A stretch of DNA of 31,664 bases from JAJAZB01 sp964244295 (GCA_964244295.1 CAXTIG010000060.1:1-31664), one strand, 5' to 3'; counted from the stretch's first letter, positions 7,957 to 15,873 are shown. Made by a program: numbers and translations. Notes: generated by a model from the letters alone, not told the origin.

Positions 7957-8867
7957 ACCGAAAAGTGCGCCAGCCGCACGAACTCCTGCACGCGGGCCTG
8001 GATTTCATCCTGGCTCAGGTTGAGCAGACGCTCCGTCCCGAATTTTTCCACGCAAAACGAAGCCATCGCCGAGCCGTAAATCAGGGCGCGTTTCATGTTT
8101 TCAAAACTTACGTCGCCGGTGCTGGCGAGGTAGCCGATGAAGCCGCCCGCGAAGGTGTCGCCCGCGCCGGTCGGGTCGAAGACTTCTTCCAGCGGGAGGG
8201 CCGGGGCGAAAAACACCTCGTCGCCCTGGAAGAGCAGCGCCCCGTGTTCCCCTTTTTTGATGCAAAGCGTTTTCGGGCCCATCGCCAGAATTTTCCGGGC
8301 GGCTTTGCGTAGCGAGTACTCCCCCGAAAGTTGCCGGGCTTCTTCGTCGTTGATGCTCAACACATCCACCAGCGTCATCACCTCGCGGAGTTCGTCGAGG
8401 GCGATGTCCATCCAAAAATTCATCGTGTCCATCGCGATGAGTTGGGGGCGGGTTTTCAGCCGTTCGATGGTGGTTTTCTGCACCTGCGGCGAAAGGTTGC
8501 CCAGCATCAGAAACTGGCAATCCTGGTAGTTTTCGGGAATAATCGGGTCGAAGGTAGCCAGCACGTTCAGGTCGGTCACGAGCGTTTCCCGCGAGTTCAA
8601 ATCCTGGTTGTAGCGCCCGGCCCAGAAAAACGATTTCTCGCCCGCTTTCACCTGCAAGCCCTCGGTGTCCACCCCGTGGTCGTTGAGCAACTGGATGTAT
8701 TCCGCCGGAAAATCATCGCCCACCACGGCCACGACGTTGACGTTCGGAACAAAATACGAAGCCGACAACGCGACGTACGTGGCGGCTCCGCCAATGATTT
8801 TGTCGGTTTGGCCGTAAGGGGTTTCAATGGCATCGAAGGCAACGGTGCCGATGGCGAGTAAAGACAT
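7947..8867 (-). CDS. PfkB family carbohydrate/nucleoside kinase
   Basis: This 306-residue kinase has the ribokinase-fold signatures: an N-terminal GGAATYVALSAS motif (26-37) for substrate binding, the NDEE form of the NxxE metal motif (173-176), and the C-terminal DPTGAGDTFAGG signature (231-242) with the catalytic base D237. It should transfer phosphate from ATP to a sugar or nucleoside hydroxyl in the cytoplasm. The substrate cannot be named from the sequence; an adenosine/inosine kinase-like role is possible. It is transcribed alone. The last codons and stop fall inside the 39-bp inverted repeat shared with the RDD gene. Confidence 0.88.
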   Translation of the reverse strand: MSLLAIGTVAFDAIETPYGQTDKIIGGAATYVALSASYFVPNVNVVAVVGDDFPAEYIQLLNDHGVDTEGLQVKAGEKSFFWAGRYNQDLNSRETLVTDLNVLATFDPIIPENYQDCQFLMLGNLSPQVQKTTIERLKTRPQLIAMDTMNFWMDIALDELREVMTLVDVLSINDEEARQLSGEYSLRKAARKILAMGPKTLCIKKGEHGALLFQGDEVFFAPALPLEEVFDPTGAGDTFAGGFIGYLASTGDVSFENMKRALIYGSAMASFCVEKFGTERLLNLSQDEIQARVQEFVRLAHFSVQP

Positions 8868-8928
8868 TTCTTCAATTAAGAATTAAAAATTAGGAATTAA
8901 GAATTGGAAAGACCGCAGTCTGATTTTC

Positions 8929-8986
8929 ACTCAATCACTCAATCACTCAATCACTCAATCACTCAATCACCGAATCACCGAATCAC
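8929..8986. repeat. Tandem 8-bp repeat reaching into the GNAT gene's 3' end
   Basis: Five units of ACTCAATC (8929-8968) are followed by two units of ACCGAATC (8969-8984) and the start of a third. The stop codon of the acetyltransferase gene (8975-8977) and its last codons fall within the array. The adjoining 8868-8910 is AT-rich with AATTAAGAATT-type short repeats and contains no gene. Confidence 0.92.
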
Positions 8987-10150
8987 CGGACACCGCTTAA
9001 ACGGCTTTTCCCGGTCGAAGAGGTAGCGGTAGGTCACGTAGGTTTTGGCGAGTTCGCCGCCGATTTGCCGCACGAAACGCAGCATGATGGGGTTGAAATC
9101 GCCGACCCAATTCATCTCGATGGTTTGGTAGGGAAAGTCCGGATCGTCGCGGCCGGCTTGCCGAAAGCGCAGCGCAATGGCCGATTCCAGGCCCTTGCCC
9201 TGGTGTTCGGGCACCACGCCAAAGCTCACGCCGAAGGTTTTATCGACCACGCCCCGCGTTTTGAGCAGCAAAAATTTCAGTTTCGCCCAAAGGGTAAACT
9301 GCCCGTCGAGGTACTTCACGATCTGGTTGATTTCGGGCAACACGATGAAAAACGCCACCGGCTCTTCGCCCGCGTAGGCAAACCAGATGAGTTGTTCGTC
9401 GAGGATGGGCAGGGCCGCTTTTACGATTTCCTGCGCCTTTTCCTCCGTCATCACTTTCACGCCGCTGTGCCGCACCCAGGCTTTGTTGTAAATCGTGCGG
9501 ATGGCGGCAGCGTAGGTTTTCCAGTCCGATTTCTCGACGTGTCGAAACTGGTAGGCCGGGTTGTTGTAAATCCGCCGCGCCCGCTCTTCCACGCCGGGCG
9601 TTACGACCGCCGCCCGGATGGGCGTCACGTAGGTGAATTGCCGGAAATAATCCTGAAAGCCGTAGCCCTCGAACAGCCGCTGGTAGTAGGGCAGCGTCCA
9701 GGGCATTTTGTAGCTGGGTTCGTGCTGAAATCCGTCCACCAGCAGTCCCCACCAGGTATCGCGCTCGCCGAAGTTGACGGGGCCGTCCATCGCTTCCATG
9801 CCTTTGCTGGTCAGCCATTCCCGGCAGGCCTCGAACAGGCGGGTCGCCGCCGCGTCGTCGTCGATGCATTCGAAGAAACCCATGCCGCCCGTGGGCTGCT
9901 CTTCCTGAACCGCTTTTTCGTAATCCACGAAGGCCGCCACCCGGCCGATGGTCAGCCCTGCTTCGTTTTTCAACACCCAGCGAATGGCTTCTCCGTGCTG
10001 AAACGACGGGTTTTTTGCCGAATCGAAAACCTCTTCGATGTCTTTGTCGAGCGGGCGAATCCAGGTGGGCTGGTCGCGGTAAAGCCGGAGGGGCAAATGG
10101 AGAAATTCGCGGCGAAGGGCGGGGGTATCGCCTACGTCCAGAAGCGTCAT
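8975..10150 (-). CDS. GNAT-like N-acetyltransferase family protein
   Basis: This ~391-residue cytoplasmic protein resembles a widespread family of large GNAT-type proteins. Features include PTWIRPLDKDIEEVFD near the N-terminus, a central MDGPVNFGERDTWWGLLVDGF stretch, and a C-terminal acetyltransferase-like segment with FGVVPEHQGKGLESAI, comparable to the acetyl-CoA-binding Q/RxxGxG/A loop. The substrate is unknown. The open frame extends 690 bases further upstream, but that part is antisense to the MNT genes. I chose the ATG at 10150 because a perfect TATATTTG box (10177-10184) lies just upstream on this strand and homologues are about this length. The last residues (PVIR) are encoded by the tandem octamer repeat. 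Confidence 0.75.
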   Translation of the reverse strand: MTLLDVGDTPALRREFLHLPLRLYRDQPTWIRPLDKDIEEVFDSAKNPSFQHGEAIRWVLKNEAGLTIGRVAAFVDYEKAVQEEQPTGGMGFFECIDDDAAATRLFEACREWLTSKGMEAMDGPVNFGERDTWWGLLVDGFQHEPSYKMPWTLPYYQRLFEGYGFQDYFRQFTYVTPIRAAVVTPGVEERARRIYNNPAYQFRHVEKSDWKTYAAAIRTIYNKAWVRHSGVKVMTEEKAQEIVKAALPILDEQLIWFAYAGEEPVAFFIVLPEINQIVKYLDGQFTLWAKLKFLLLKTRGVVDKTFGVSFGVVPEHQGKGLESAIALRFRQAGRDDPDFPYQTIEMNWVGDFNPIMLRFVRQIGGELAKTYVTYRYLFDREKPFKRCPVIR

Positions 10151-10176
10151 GCGGTCGGGGGTACGGAATAAGTCGG

Positions 10177-10184
10177 CAAATATA
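10177..10184 (-). promoter_or_regulatory. Bacteroidota -7 box for the GNAT gene
   Basis: On the minus strand this reads TATATTTG, an exact match to TAnnTTTG. It lies 27 bases upstream of the ATG at 10150 and supports that start. No clear -33 TTTG was found at the usual distance. Confidence 0.6.
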
Positions 10185-10251
10185 GCCCGACGGCGGGGAA
10201 AGAGCGGGTTAAAAATAGCGCGCTCCCCACCGCCGCGCCCGCAGAATCCCT

Positions 10252-10259
10252 TAATTTTG
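10252..10259 (+). promoter_or_regulatory. Bacteroidota -7 box for the MNT-HEPN cluster
   Basis: TAATTTTG matches TAnnTTTG exactly and lies 17 bases before the ATG at 10277. A transcript starting a few bases later would exclude the GTG at 10259 as the start. No -33 element was found. Confidence 0.55.
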
Positions 10260-10276
10260 TGCATTCGACGGAGCTT

Positions 10277-10603
10277 ATGGTGGACAAAGACGCGGTGATT
10301 CGCGACGTAACCGACATCCTGAAAACCCTCTACGGCGGGCGGCTCGACCGGATTTTTCTGTACGGCAGTTACGCCCGGGGCGATTTCCACGACGAGTCGG
10401 ACATGGATTTTCTGATGCTGCTCAACGACGAAACCATTTCCGTCCGCGACGAATTGCAAGTGTACGGCCCGCCCATCCACGGCTTGCTGGCTAAACACGG
10501 CCTGGTCGTGTCGGTGATGCCCACCTCGGTGAAACACTTCAACACCTCCAACCGGGCCTTGTTCCGGTACGTGCGCCAGGAGGGGATTGTAGTGTATGGC
10601 TGA
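10277..10603 (+). CDS. MNT-domain nucleotidyltransferase, probable antitoxin (copy 1)
   Basis: This 108-residue protein is a minimal nucleotidyltransferase with the GSx10DxD catalytic motif: G30-S31 and D42-x-D44 in LYGSYARGDFHDESDMDF. Such MNT proteins act as antitoxins in HEPN/MNT (type VII) systems, where the best-studied members inactivate the HEPN toxin by adding AMP. The start at 10277 puts its residue 1 and catalytic numbering in exact register with copy 2, which the longer GTG start would not. It is followed after 15 bases by copy 2 and then the HEPN gene. Both catalytic aspartates are intact, so it is probably active. Confidence 0.82.
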   Translation: MVDKDAVIRDVTDILKTLYGGRLDRIFLYGSYARGDFHDESDMDFLMLLNDETISVRDELQVYGPPIHGLLAKHGLVVSVMPTSVKHFNTSNRALFRYVRQEGIVVYG

Positions 10604-10618
10604 AAACCCAGAACTGAC

Positions 10619-10966
10619 ATGGTCAACCAGGAAGAAATTATCCACGACGTGGTTGCCCTGATGAAGCGCCACTACGGCGAACGCCTCGACGAGGTGATTC
10701 TCTACGGCAGCTACGCCCGGGGCGATTTTCACGACGAGTCGGACATGGATTTTCTGGTGGTGCTGGGGGACGAAGAGATGGATCAGAGTCAGGAAATCAG
10801 TAACCTGACCGAGGCCGTGTCTGAGCTGACTGATAAACACAAGATGTGGATTTCAGTCAAACCAACCACCAACGCAAAGCTGAAAGACGAAGGGCTACTT
10901 TTTTATCGAAGAATCAAAAAAGAAGGCATTCCGCTGTATGAACGACGAACTCAACCGGTACATTGA
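10619..10966 (+). CDS. MNT-domain nucleotidyltransferase, probable antitoxin (copy 2)
   Basis: This 115-residue paralogue of the preceding gene has the same GSx10DxD motif in the same positions (G30-S31, D42-x-D44). The core 10703-10756 matches copy 1 at 52 of 54 bases, including nearly all third codon positions, whereas the second half is unrelated in sequence and much richer in A and T. This suggests recent duplication or gene conversion of the catalytic half with a different partner-contact half. It overlaps the HEPN gene by 29 bases, so this copy is the likely direct partner of that toxin. Confidence 0.82.
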   Translation: MVNQEEIIHDVVALMKRHYGERLDEVILYGSYARGDFHDESDMDFLVVLGDEEMDQSQEISNLTEAVSELTDKHKMWISVKPTTNAKLKDEGLLFYRRIKKEGIPLYERRTQPVH

Positions 10967-11312
10967 CCAGGCCGTCGACGAGTTGGGATGCGCCCGCAAC
11001 CTGCTCGCCGACGGAATGTTTCGAGGTGCCGTGGGACACTGCTATTACACCTGCTTGTGGTTGGTTCGGGGTTTGCTGGCGAGCAAAGACTTGTTTTCAA
11101 AAACTCACACGGGTGCCGATTCGCTTTTCAACGAGCATTTCGTAAAACCAGGCTTGATTCCTACCGGTTACAAACTCACGTTGCGAGAACTGTTCAACCA
11201 ACGGCAGAATGCCGACTACGACCTCGACTCCCAGTTTACCGAAAAAGACGTCGTCCGTTTTATCGAAAAAGCCGAAGCCTTTCTCGCCTTCGTTAAATCA
11301 ACTTTTGCATGA
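10938..11312 (+). CDS. HEPN-domain protein, probable toxin of an MNT-HEPN pair
   Basis: This 124-residue, all-helical protein fits the HEPN (UPF0332-like) family: YIDQAVDELGCARNLL, then GAVGHCYYTCLWLVRGLLASK, THTGADSLFNEHFVKPG (56-72) and LRELFNQRQNADYDL near the end. HEPN toxins are usually RNases with an RxxxxH motif. An R29-x4-H34-x-Y36 string is present, but it lies in the helix where this subfamily normally has R..YYA, so a catalytic role is uncertain. It overlaps the second MNT gene by 29 bases and is probably co-expressed with it. The reading as toxin follows from gene order and family. Confidence 0.75.
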   Translation: MNDELNRYIDQAVDELGCARNLLADGMFRGAVGHCYYTCLWLVRGLLASKDLFSKTHTGADSLFNEHFVKPGLIPTGYKLTLRELFNQRQNADYDLDSQFTEKDVVRFIEKAEAFLAFVKSTFA

Positions 11313-11405
11313 ATTTTCTGCTGCTCCCTCCCACCCCGCGATGTTGACCCCGATTCACCGTTTCCAAAAAACCGCCTGAATCCGTTCCGGTCAATCCAAT
11401 CGCTC

Positions 11406-12896
11406 ATGCAACCCCTGAAGATTTTCAACACGCTTTCCCGCGAAAAAGAACTGTTTACCCCCCTCAGTTCGCCCCACGTGGGCCTGTACGTCTGCGGCCC
11501 TACCGTGTACAACTACGTCCACCTGGGTAACGTCCGCACGTTTTTGACCTTCGACGTGCTCTTTCGCTACCTCCGCCACCTCGGTTATAAAGTCCGCTAC
11601 GTGCGCAACATCACCGACGTGGGCCACCTCGTGGGCGACGGCGACGAGGGCGAAGACAAAATTGGCCGGATGGCGAAGCTCGAAAAACTGGAACCGATGG
11701 AAATCGTACAGCGCTACGCCAACGATTTTCACGACGTGCTCGCCCAACTCAACTTCCTCCCGCCCAGCATCGAACCCACCGCCACCGGCCACCTGATGGA
11801 GCAAATCGAGGCCACGAAAAAGCTGATTGAGAAAGGGTTGGCCTACGAATCGAACGGCTCGGTGTACTTCGACATCGAACGCTACAACGCCGAAGGCGGC
11901 AGCTACGGCAAACTCTCAGGCCGGGTGCTCGACGACCTCCTCACCGAAACCCGCGAACTCGACGGCGTGGGCGAAAAGCGCAATCCGCTCGATTTTGCGC
12001 TCTGGAAACGCGCTGCGCCCGAACACCTCATGCGCTGGCCGAGTCCCTGGGGGCAGGGTTTTCCCGGCTGGCACCTCGAATGTACCTGCATGAGTACCAA
12101 GTATCTGGGCAGCCAGTTCGACATCCACGGCGGCGGCATGGACCTGAAGTTTCCGCACCACGAATGCGAAATTGCCCAGGGCACCGGCCTCAACGGCGAA
12201 GCGCCCGTGCGCTACTGGATGCACACGAATATGCTGACGGTAAACGGGCAAAAAATGAGTAAGTCGCTGGGCAATTCCTTCCTGCCCGCCGAGTTGTTCG
12301 CGGGCAACCACCAGCTTCTCGACCGCGCCTACTCGCCCATGACCACGCGGTTTTTTATGCTCCAGTCGCAGTACCGCAGCACGCTCGATTTCTCGAACGA
12401 AGCCCTGCAATCGGCGCAGAAAGGCTACAAGCGCCTCATCAACGGCCTGCGCCTGCTCAAGCAAATGGAGTACGTGGCGGCGGAAGGCGTGAGCGTGGAC
12501 GCCGCGCAGGTGGAGGAAGTGGAAAAAAACCTCCAGGGCTGCTACGATGGCCTGAACGACGACCTCAACACCGCCGTCGCCATTGCCCACCTGTTTAATT
12601 TGCTCAAGAAAATCAACTCGATGTACACCGGCCAACTGAGCACGGCGGCGCTGGGCGAGGCCGTTTTTACGAAACTGAAAGCTACCTTCATTACGCTAAT
12701 GGAAGACGTGCTGGGCTTGCTCGAAGAACAAAGCGCCGGAGCCGAAGCCCTGGCCGACGGCCTGCTCGATTTGTACCGCGAGTTTAAAATTCAGAAGCAG
12801 TACGCCAAAGTGGATCAGATTCGGGCGTACTTCAAAGCAAACGGACTCGTTATCAAAGACCTGAAGACGGGGGTGGACTGGGCGTATGAAGAGTGA
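11406..12896 (+). CDS. cysS: Cysteine--tRNA ligase
   Basis: This 496-residue class I aminoacyl-tRNA synthetase charges tRNA-Cys with cysteine. Seen here: YVCGPTVYNYVHLGNVRTF with the zinc-binding C30 and the HIGH-like HLGN (39-42), WHLECTCMS with FPHHECE supplying the other zinc ligands, and KMSKS at 283-287. The C-terminal helical domain is complete (length typical of 460-500). It lies 93 bases after the HEPN gene, is essential in most bacteria, and appears to be a normal housekeeping gene. Confidence 0.97.
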   Translation: MQPLKIFNTLSREKELFTPLSSPHVGLYVCGPTVYNYVHLGNVRTFLTFDVLFRYLRHLGYKVRYVRNITDVGHLVGDGDEGEDKIGRMAKLEKLEPMEIVQRYANDFHDVLAQLNFLPPSIEPTATGHLMEQIEATKKLIEKGLAYESNGSVYFDIERYNAEGGSYGKLSGRVLDDLLTETRELDGVGEKRNPLDFALWKRAAPEHLMRWPSPWGQGFPGWHLECTCMSTKYLGSQFDIHGGGMDLKFPHHECEIAQGTGLNGEAPVRYWMHTNMLTVNGQKMSKSLGNSFLPAELFAGNHQLLDRAYSPMTTRFFMLQSQYRSTLDFSNEALQSAQKGYKRLINGLRLLKQMEYVAAEGVSVDAAQVEEVEKNLQGCYDGLNDDLNTAVAIAHLFNLLKKINSMYTGQLSTAALGEAVFTKLKATFITLMEDVLGLLEEQSAGAEALADGLLDLYREFKIQKQYAKVDQIRAYFKANGLVIKDLKTGVDWAYEE

Positions 12897-12911
12897 AAAC
12901 CTCCACTACCC

Positions 12912-13108
12912 CGTCATTGCGAGCGGAGGTTGAAAAGATGAGCGAAGCGAGCATTTTCAACCGGAGCGAAGCAATCCCCTCACGAAGACCGAGAGAGCTA
13001 AAACCAAGTAGCGTCCTCTGAGCTATTGCGTTCTCCGTGAGGGGATTGCTTCGCTCCGGTTGCTACCCCTCGCTCCGCTCGTGTCAGCAACCTCCGCTCG
13101 CAATGACG
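12912..13108. repeat. Nested inverted repeat of ~197 bases
   Basis: Outer arms 12912-12932 and 13088-13108 (21 bp) and inner arms 12958-12984 and 13036-13062 (27 bp) are both perfect. The CGTCATTGCGAGCGGAGG-type sequence is a known style of dispersed repeat in many bacteria. Between the two arm pairs the sides do not match each other, so the element may be composite. It lies between cysS and the peptidase gene and contains no gene. Confidence 0.85.
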
Positions 13109-13139
13109 AGCCTTTTCGCCGTAGCCTTTCAACATTTTT

Positions 13140-14153
13140 ATGAACCGTACCACTGCCCTCCTTTTTCTCCTGCTCGCAGGCATTTGCGCCTGTAAAACCA
13201 AACCCAAAACCAGCGACGAGGGCAGCGCCACCCAGGCACCGCTGGCGAAAGCCCCCGCCTTCAACGCCGATTCGGCCTACGCCTTCGTGGCGAAACAGGT
13301 GGCATTTGGCCCCCGTGTGCCCAACTCGAAGGCCCACCGCGCGGCGGGCGATTGGATGGTAGCCAAGCTAAAAAGCTATGGCTTCGAGGTGACGGAGCAG
13401 ACCTTCGTCACGCCCACCTACGATGGCACCCGCCTCAACGCCCGCAACATCATCGGCAGCTACAACCCGCAGGCCGCCAAGCGCATCGTGCTGGCGGCGC
13501 ACTGGGACACCCGGCCTTTTGCCGACAAAGACACCGCCAAACTCAAAGACAAACCGTTCGATGGGGCCAACGATGGAGCCAGCGGCGTGGGTCTGTTGAT
13601 TGAAATGGCCCGGCTGATTCACGCCTCGCCCGACAAGCCGAAGGTGGGCATCGACATCGTGCTGTTCGACGTGGAAGATTGGGGCGAAAAAGAAGGCATG
13701 AGTTCGACCAGTGCCTTGAAGTCATTCTGGGCGATGGGTTCGCAGTACTGGGCCAAAAACCCGCACAAACCGGGCTACTCGGCCTACTACGGCATTCTGT
13801 TCGACATGGTCGGGGCGAAGGGGGCGCGGTTTCCGAAGGAAGCCTCGTCCACCCGCTACGCCTCCAGCATCGTCAACTCGGTCTGGGAAACCGCCGGGCG
13901 GCTGGGCTACGGTCAATTTTTCATCGACGAGGAAGGCGGCGACGTGATGGACGACCACACGGCGGTGAACGAAGTGATGAAAATTCCGATGATCGACATC
14001 GTGGAAATTGCCACGAAGGCCCAACTGAGCCAAACCAACAAACTCTTCGGTGATTATCACCACACCGTCGGCGACAACCTGCAAAACATCGACCCGAAGG
14101 TGCTGAAGGCCGTCGGCCAGACCGCCACGCAGGTGATTTACGGGGAAGAGTGA
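13140..14153 (+). CDS. M28 family peptidase / glutaminyl-peptide cyclotransferase-like lipoprotein
   Basis: This 337-residue protein starts with a lipoprotein signal (LLFLLLAGICAC, cysteine 16 or 18 as the lipid site). The rest is a zinc-dependent M28 fold: LAAHWDTRPFAD (H121, D123), DGANDGASG (D145), FDVEDWG (E179) and later DDHTAVNE and DYHHT motifs. The set resembles bacterial glutaminyl cyclases, which convert N-terminal glutamine to pyroglutamate, more than aminopeptidases, but either is possible. It would sit on the outer face of a membrane. It is flanked upstream by a long palindrome and downstream by a decayed nitrilase gene. Confidence 0.85.
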   Translation: MNRTTALLFLLLAGICACKTKPKTSDEGSATQAPLAKAPAFNADSAYAFVAKQVAFGPRVPNSKAHRAAGDWMVAKLKSYGFEVTEQTFVTPTYDGTRLNARNIIGSYNPQAAKRIVLAAHWDTRPFADKDTAKLKDKPFDGANDGASGVGLLIEMARLIHASPDKPKVGIDIVLFDVEDWGEKEGMSSTSALKSFWAMGSQYWAKNPHKPGYSAYYGILFDMVGAKGARFPKEASSTRYASSIVNSVWETAGRLGYGQFFIDEEGGDVMDDHTAVNEVMKIPMIDIVEIATKAQLSQTNKLFGDYHHTVGDNLQNIDPKVLKAVGQTATQVIYGEE

Positions 14154-14156
14154 TAT

Positions 14157-14220
14157 GGGATGTTGGATACTGGGTACAAGATGCTTGAAGAAACCCTCCA
14201 GGTTCAGTATCCAGTATCCC
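14157..14220. repeat. Imperfect inverted repeat with GGATACTGG core
   Basis: Arms 14157-14172 and 14205-14220 match in 14 of 16 positions, and CATCCAGCATCC follows nearby. It begins right after the peptidase stop codon and is probably another non-coding repeat that may also end the transcript. Confidence 0.6.
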
Positions 14221-14256
14221 CTCCCCTATCTTGCCTTTCATCCAGCATCCATCCCC

Positions 14257-14781
14257 ATGCAACCCCTCCGCATCGCCACCGCCCAGTTCGAGCACCGCAG
14301 CGGCGACAAAGCTTATAACCTGAGTAATCCGGCAATTGACCGCCAAAGCCGCCGCCCAGGGCGCGCAGGTCGTGGCTTTTCACGAATGTTCGGCGCGACG
14401 GGTTACGCCTTCGCCCGGCACCTCTCGCGGGAGCAACTTCTCGACCTGGCGGAGGCTGTTCCTGAAGGCGAAAGCATCCGGGCGCTGACCGACATCGCCC
14501 GCGAATACCAGGTTGCGGTGCTGGCGGGTTTGTTCGAAAAAGACGCCGAGGGGCGGGTGTTCAAAGCCTACGTTTGCGTCGATTCAACCGGCCTGGTGGC
14601 GAAGTACCACAAACTCCACCCTTTCATCAATCCCCACCTCACCCCCGGCAATGGCTACGTCACCTTCGACCTCCACGGCTGGACGTGCCGCCGCCCGGCG
14701 TTGTACGCCGACATCCTCAGCCCGCCGCCCGAGTCGGAGCAGAAGGTGGTGTTACACGCGGATGCACCTGCGCAGGCGTAA
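14257..14781 (+). pseudogene. Decayed carbon-nitrogen hydrolase (nitrilase family)
   Basis: The frame begins like a nitrilase (MQPLRIATAQFEHRSGDKAYNLS) but then runs out of frame for ~26 codons. Read one frame over (about 14324-14390), the lost segment gives IRQLTAKAAAQGAQVVAFHECS, which contains the catalytic glutamate. The original frame resumes at ATGYAF and continues through VAKYHKLHPF, which carries the lysine. After HGWTC the protein jumps to RRPALYADILSPPP, which looks like the family's C-terminus, so the central ~130 residues, including the catalytic cysteine, appear deleted. Two of three catalytic residues are thus missing. The remnant is 174 residues against ~300 expected. An expressed short product cannot be excluded. 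Confidence 0.75.
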
Positions 14782-14911
14782 CCCATTCTTTTCCCGTGTA
14801 AAACGTATCCCGTCGTCAATTTCTACGCAACGGCATCACCGACTTTTTGCCAGATAAAAAACTTGTCGTGTGCGATTCGGCGGGTAAGCAGCGCTGAATC
14901 AGCGAATTGCG

Positions 14912-14919
14912 TACCTTGC
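14912..14919 (+). promoter_or_regulatory. Candidate -7 box for the dioxygenase gene
   Basis: TACCTTGC resembles TAnnTTTG and lies ~50 bases before the start codon in a 187-base gap that is otherwise empty. No -33 element is evident. Confidence 0.35.
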
Positions 14920-14968
14920 CTCAACGAAGGCAGCCACTCGATTTTCCACCTCTTACCACCCAATCCCC

Positions 14969-15865
14969 ATGAAACGCAGAGCATTTCTCCAAAACACGAC
15001 GCTCTGCGCCGTGGCCGTCAGCACGACCGGGTTCGTCCGCTTCAACGGCCAATCCTACGAAGGCGATTGCGAGACCACCACCGACATTCTCGGCCCGTTT
15101 TACCGACCCGATGCGCCCCTGCGCCGCAACCTGGTCATCGCGGGCGCACCCGGTCAGGCCGTGACGCTGAAGGGAATCGTGAAACACAAAGACTGCACGA
15201 CCCCCTACCAAAACGCCAAAGTCGAACTCTGGCACTGCGGGGCCGACGAGCAGTACGACAACACCTCCGCCGAGTACTGCTACCGGGGCACCACCCACTG
15301 CGACGCGCAGGGGCGGTACGAATTCCAGACGATTCTGCCCGTGCCGTACAGCGTGGGGAACGGCATCACCCGGCCCGCGCACTTCCACCTGCTCGTTTCG
15401 GCACCGGGCTACCAAAGCCTGGTTACGCAACTGTACTTTACCGGCGATGCCCACCTCGCCGCCGATGCTTCCTCGGCCTCACCCACCGCCAAACGCCGGA
15501 TTCTGGACGTAAAACAAGGACCGGATGGGAAAAAGACGGTGACTTTCGACGTGACGATGACCGAAAAACTGGCCGCCGAACCCGCCGCCCTCGACAAACT
15601 CGTTGGGGTTTACTTCTATGAAAAAGACAAGGCGTATAAAACCGAATTTTTCAAACACGAAGGGCAATTGTGGGTAAAAAACGAGTTGTACGGACTCGTC
15701 TGCGACTACGCAGGCAACAACACCTTCGCGATGGGCGGGCCACCCGCTGGACGGAGCCACGCCTACGCGTTTGAAATGCTGGGGGCGGGGGCAGTGAAAG
15801 TGACGGAGACGGCCGTGAGCGCGAAAGGATTGAAGGAGTCGTGGGTGTCTTTTAAGGAAAAGTAG
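14969..15865 (+). CDS. Intradiol ring-cleavage dioxygenase, exported by Tat
   Basis: This 298-residue protein has a Tat-type signal (RRAFLQ followed by a hydrophobic stretch, ~1-25). The body shows the intradiol dioxygenase pattern: TDILGPFYRPDAP, VELWHCGADEQYDN, ILPVPYSV and RPAHFHLLV. These suggest iron ligands Y96, Y127, H138 and H140. The family opens catechol-type rings between the hydroxyls using non-haem Fe(III). Exported members are common in Bacteroidota and their substrates are largely unknown. Tat export would fit a cofactor-loaded enzyme. It is followed by a hairpin terminator and then a separately promoted gene. Confidence 0.85.
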   Translation: MKRRAFLQNTTLCAVAVSTTGFVRFNGQSYEGDCETTTDILGPFYRPDAPLRRNLVIAGAPGQAVTLKGIVKHKDCTTPYQNAKVELWHCGADEQYDNTSAEYCYRGTTHCDAQGRYEFQTILPVPYSVGNGITRPAHFHLLVSAPGYQSLVTQLYFTGDAHLAADASSASPTAKRRILDVKQGPDGKKTVTFDVTMTEKLAAEPAALDKLVGVYFYEKDKAYKTEFFKHEGQLWVKNELYGLVCDYAGNNTFAMGGPPAGRSHAYAFEMLGAGAVKVTETAVSAKGLKESWVSFKEK

Positions 15866-15873
15866 CCGAAATC

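Noticed and set aside
8929..8986. Origin iterons in the octamer array
   Set aside because: No replication initiator or DnaA-box cluster lies nearby, and the units sit at the end of a gene.
10151..10840. N-terminal extension of the acetyltransferase to 621 residues
   Set aside because: The extension is antisense to both MNT genes (it even shows their duplication as a repeated HQKIHVRLVV string), and a -7 box supports the ATG at 10150.
14155..14256. Start of the nitrilase frame at 14155
   Set aside because: The extra codons translate a palindrome; the family N-terminus begins at the ATG at 14257.
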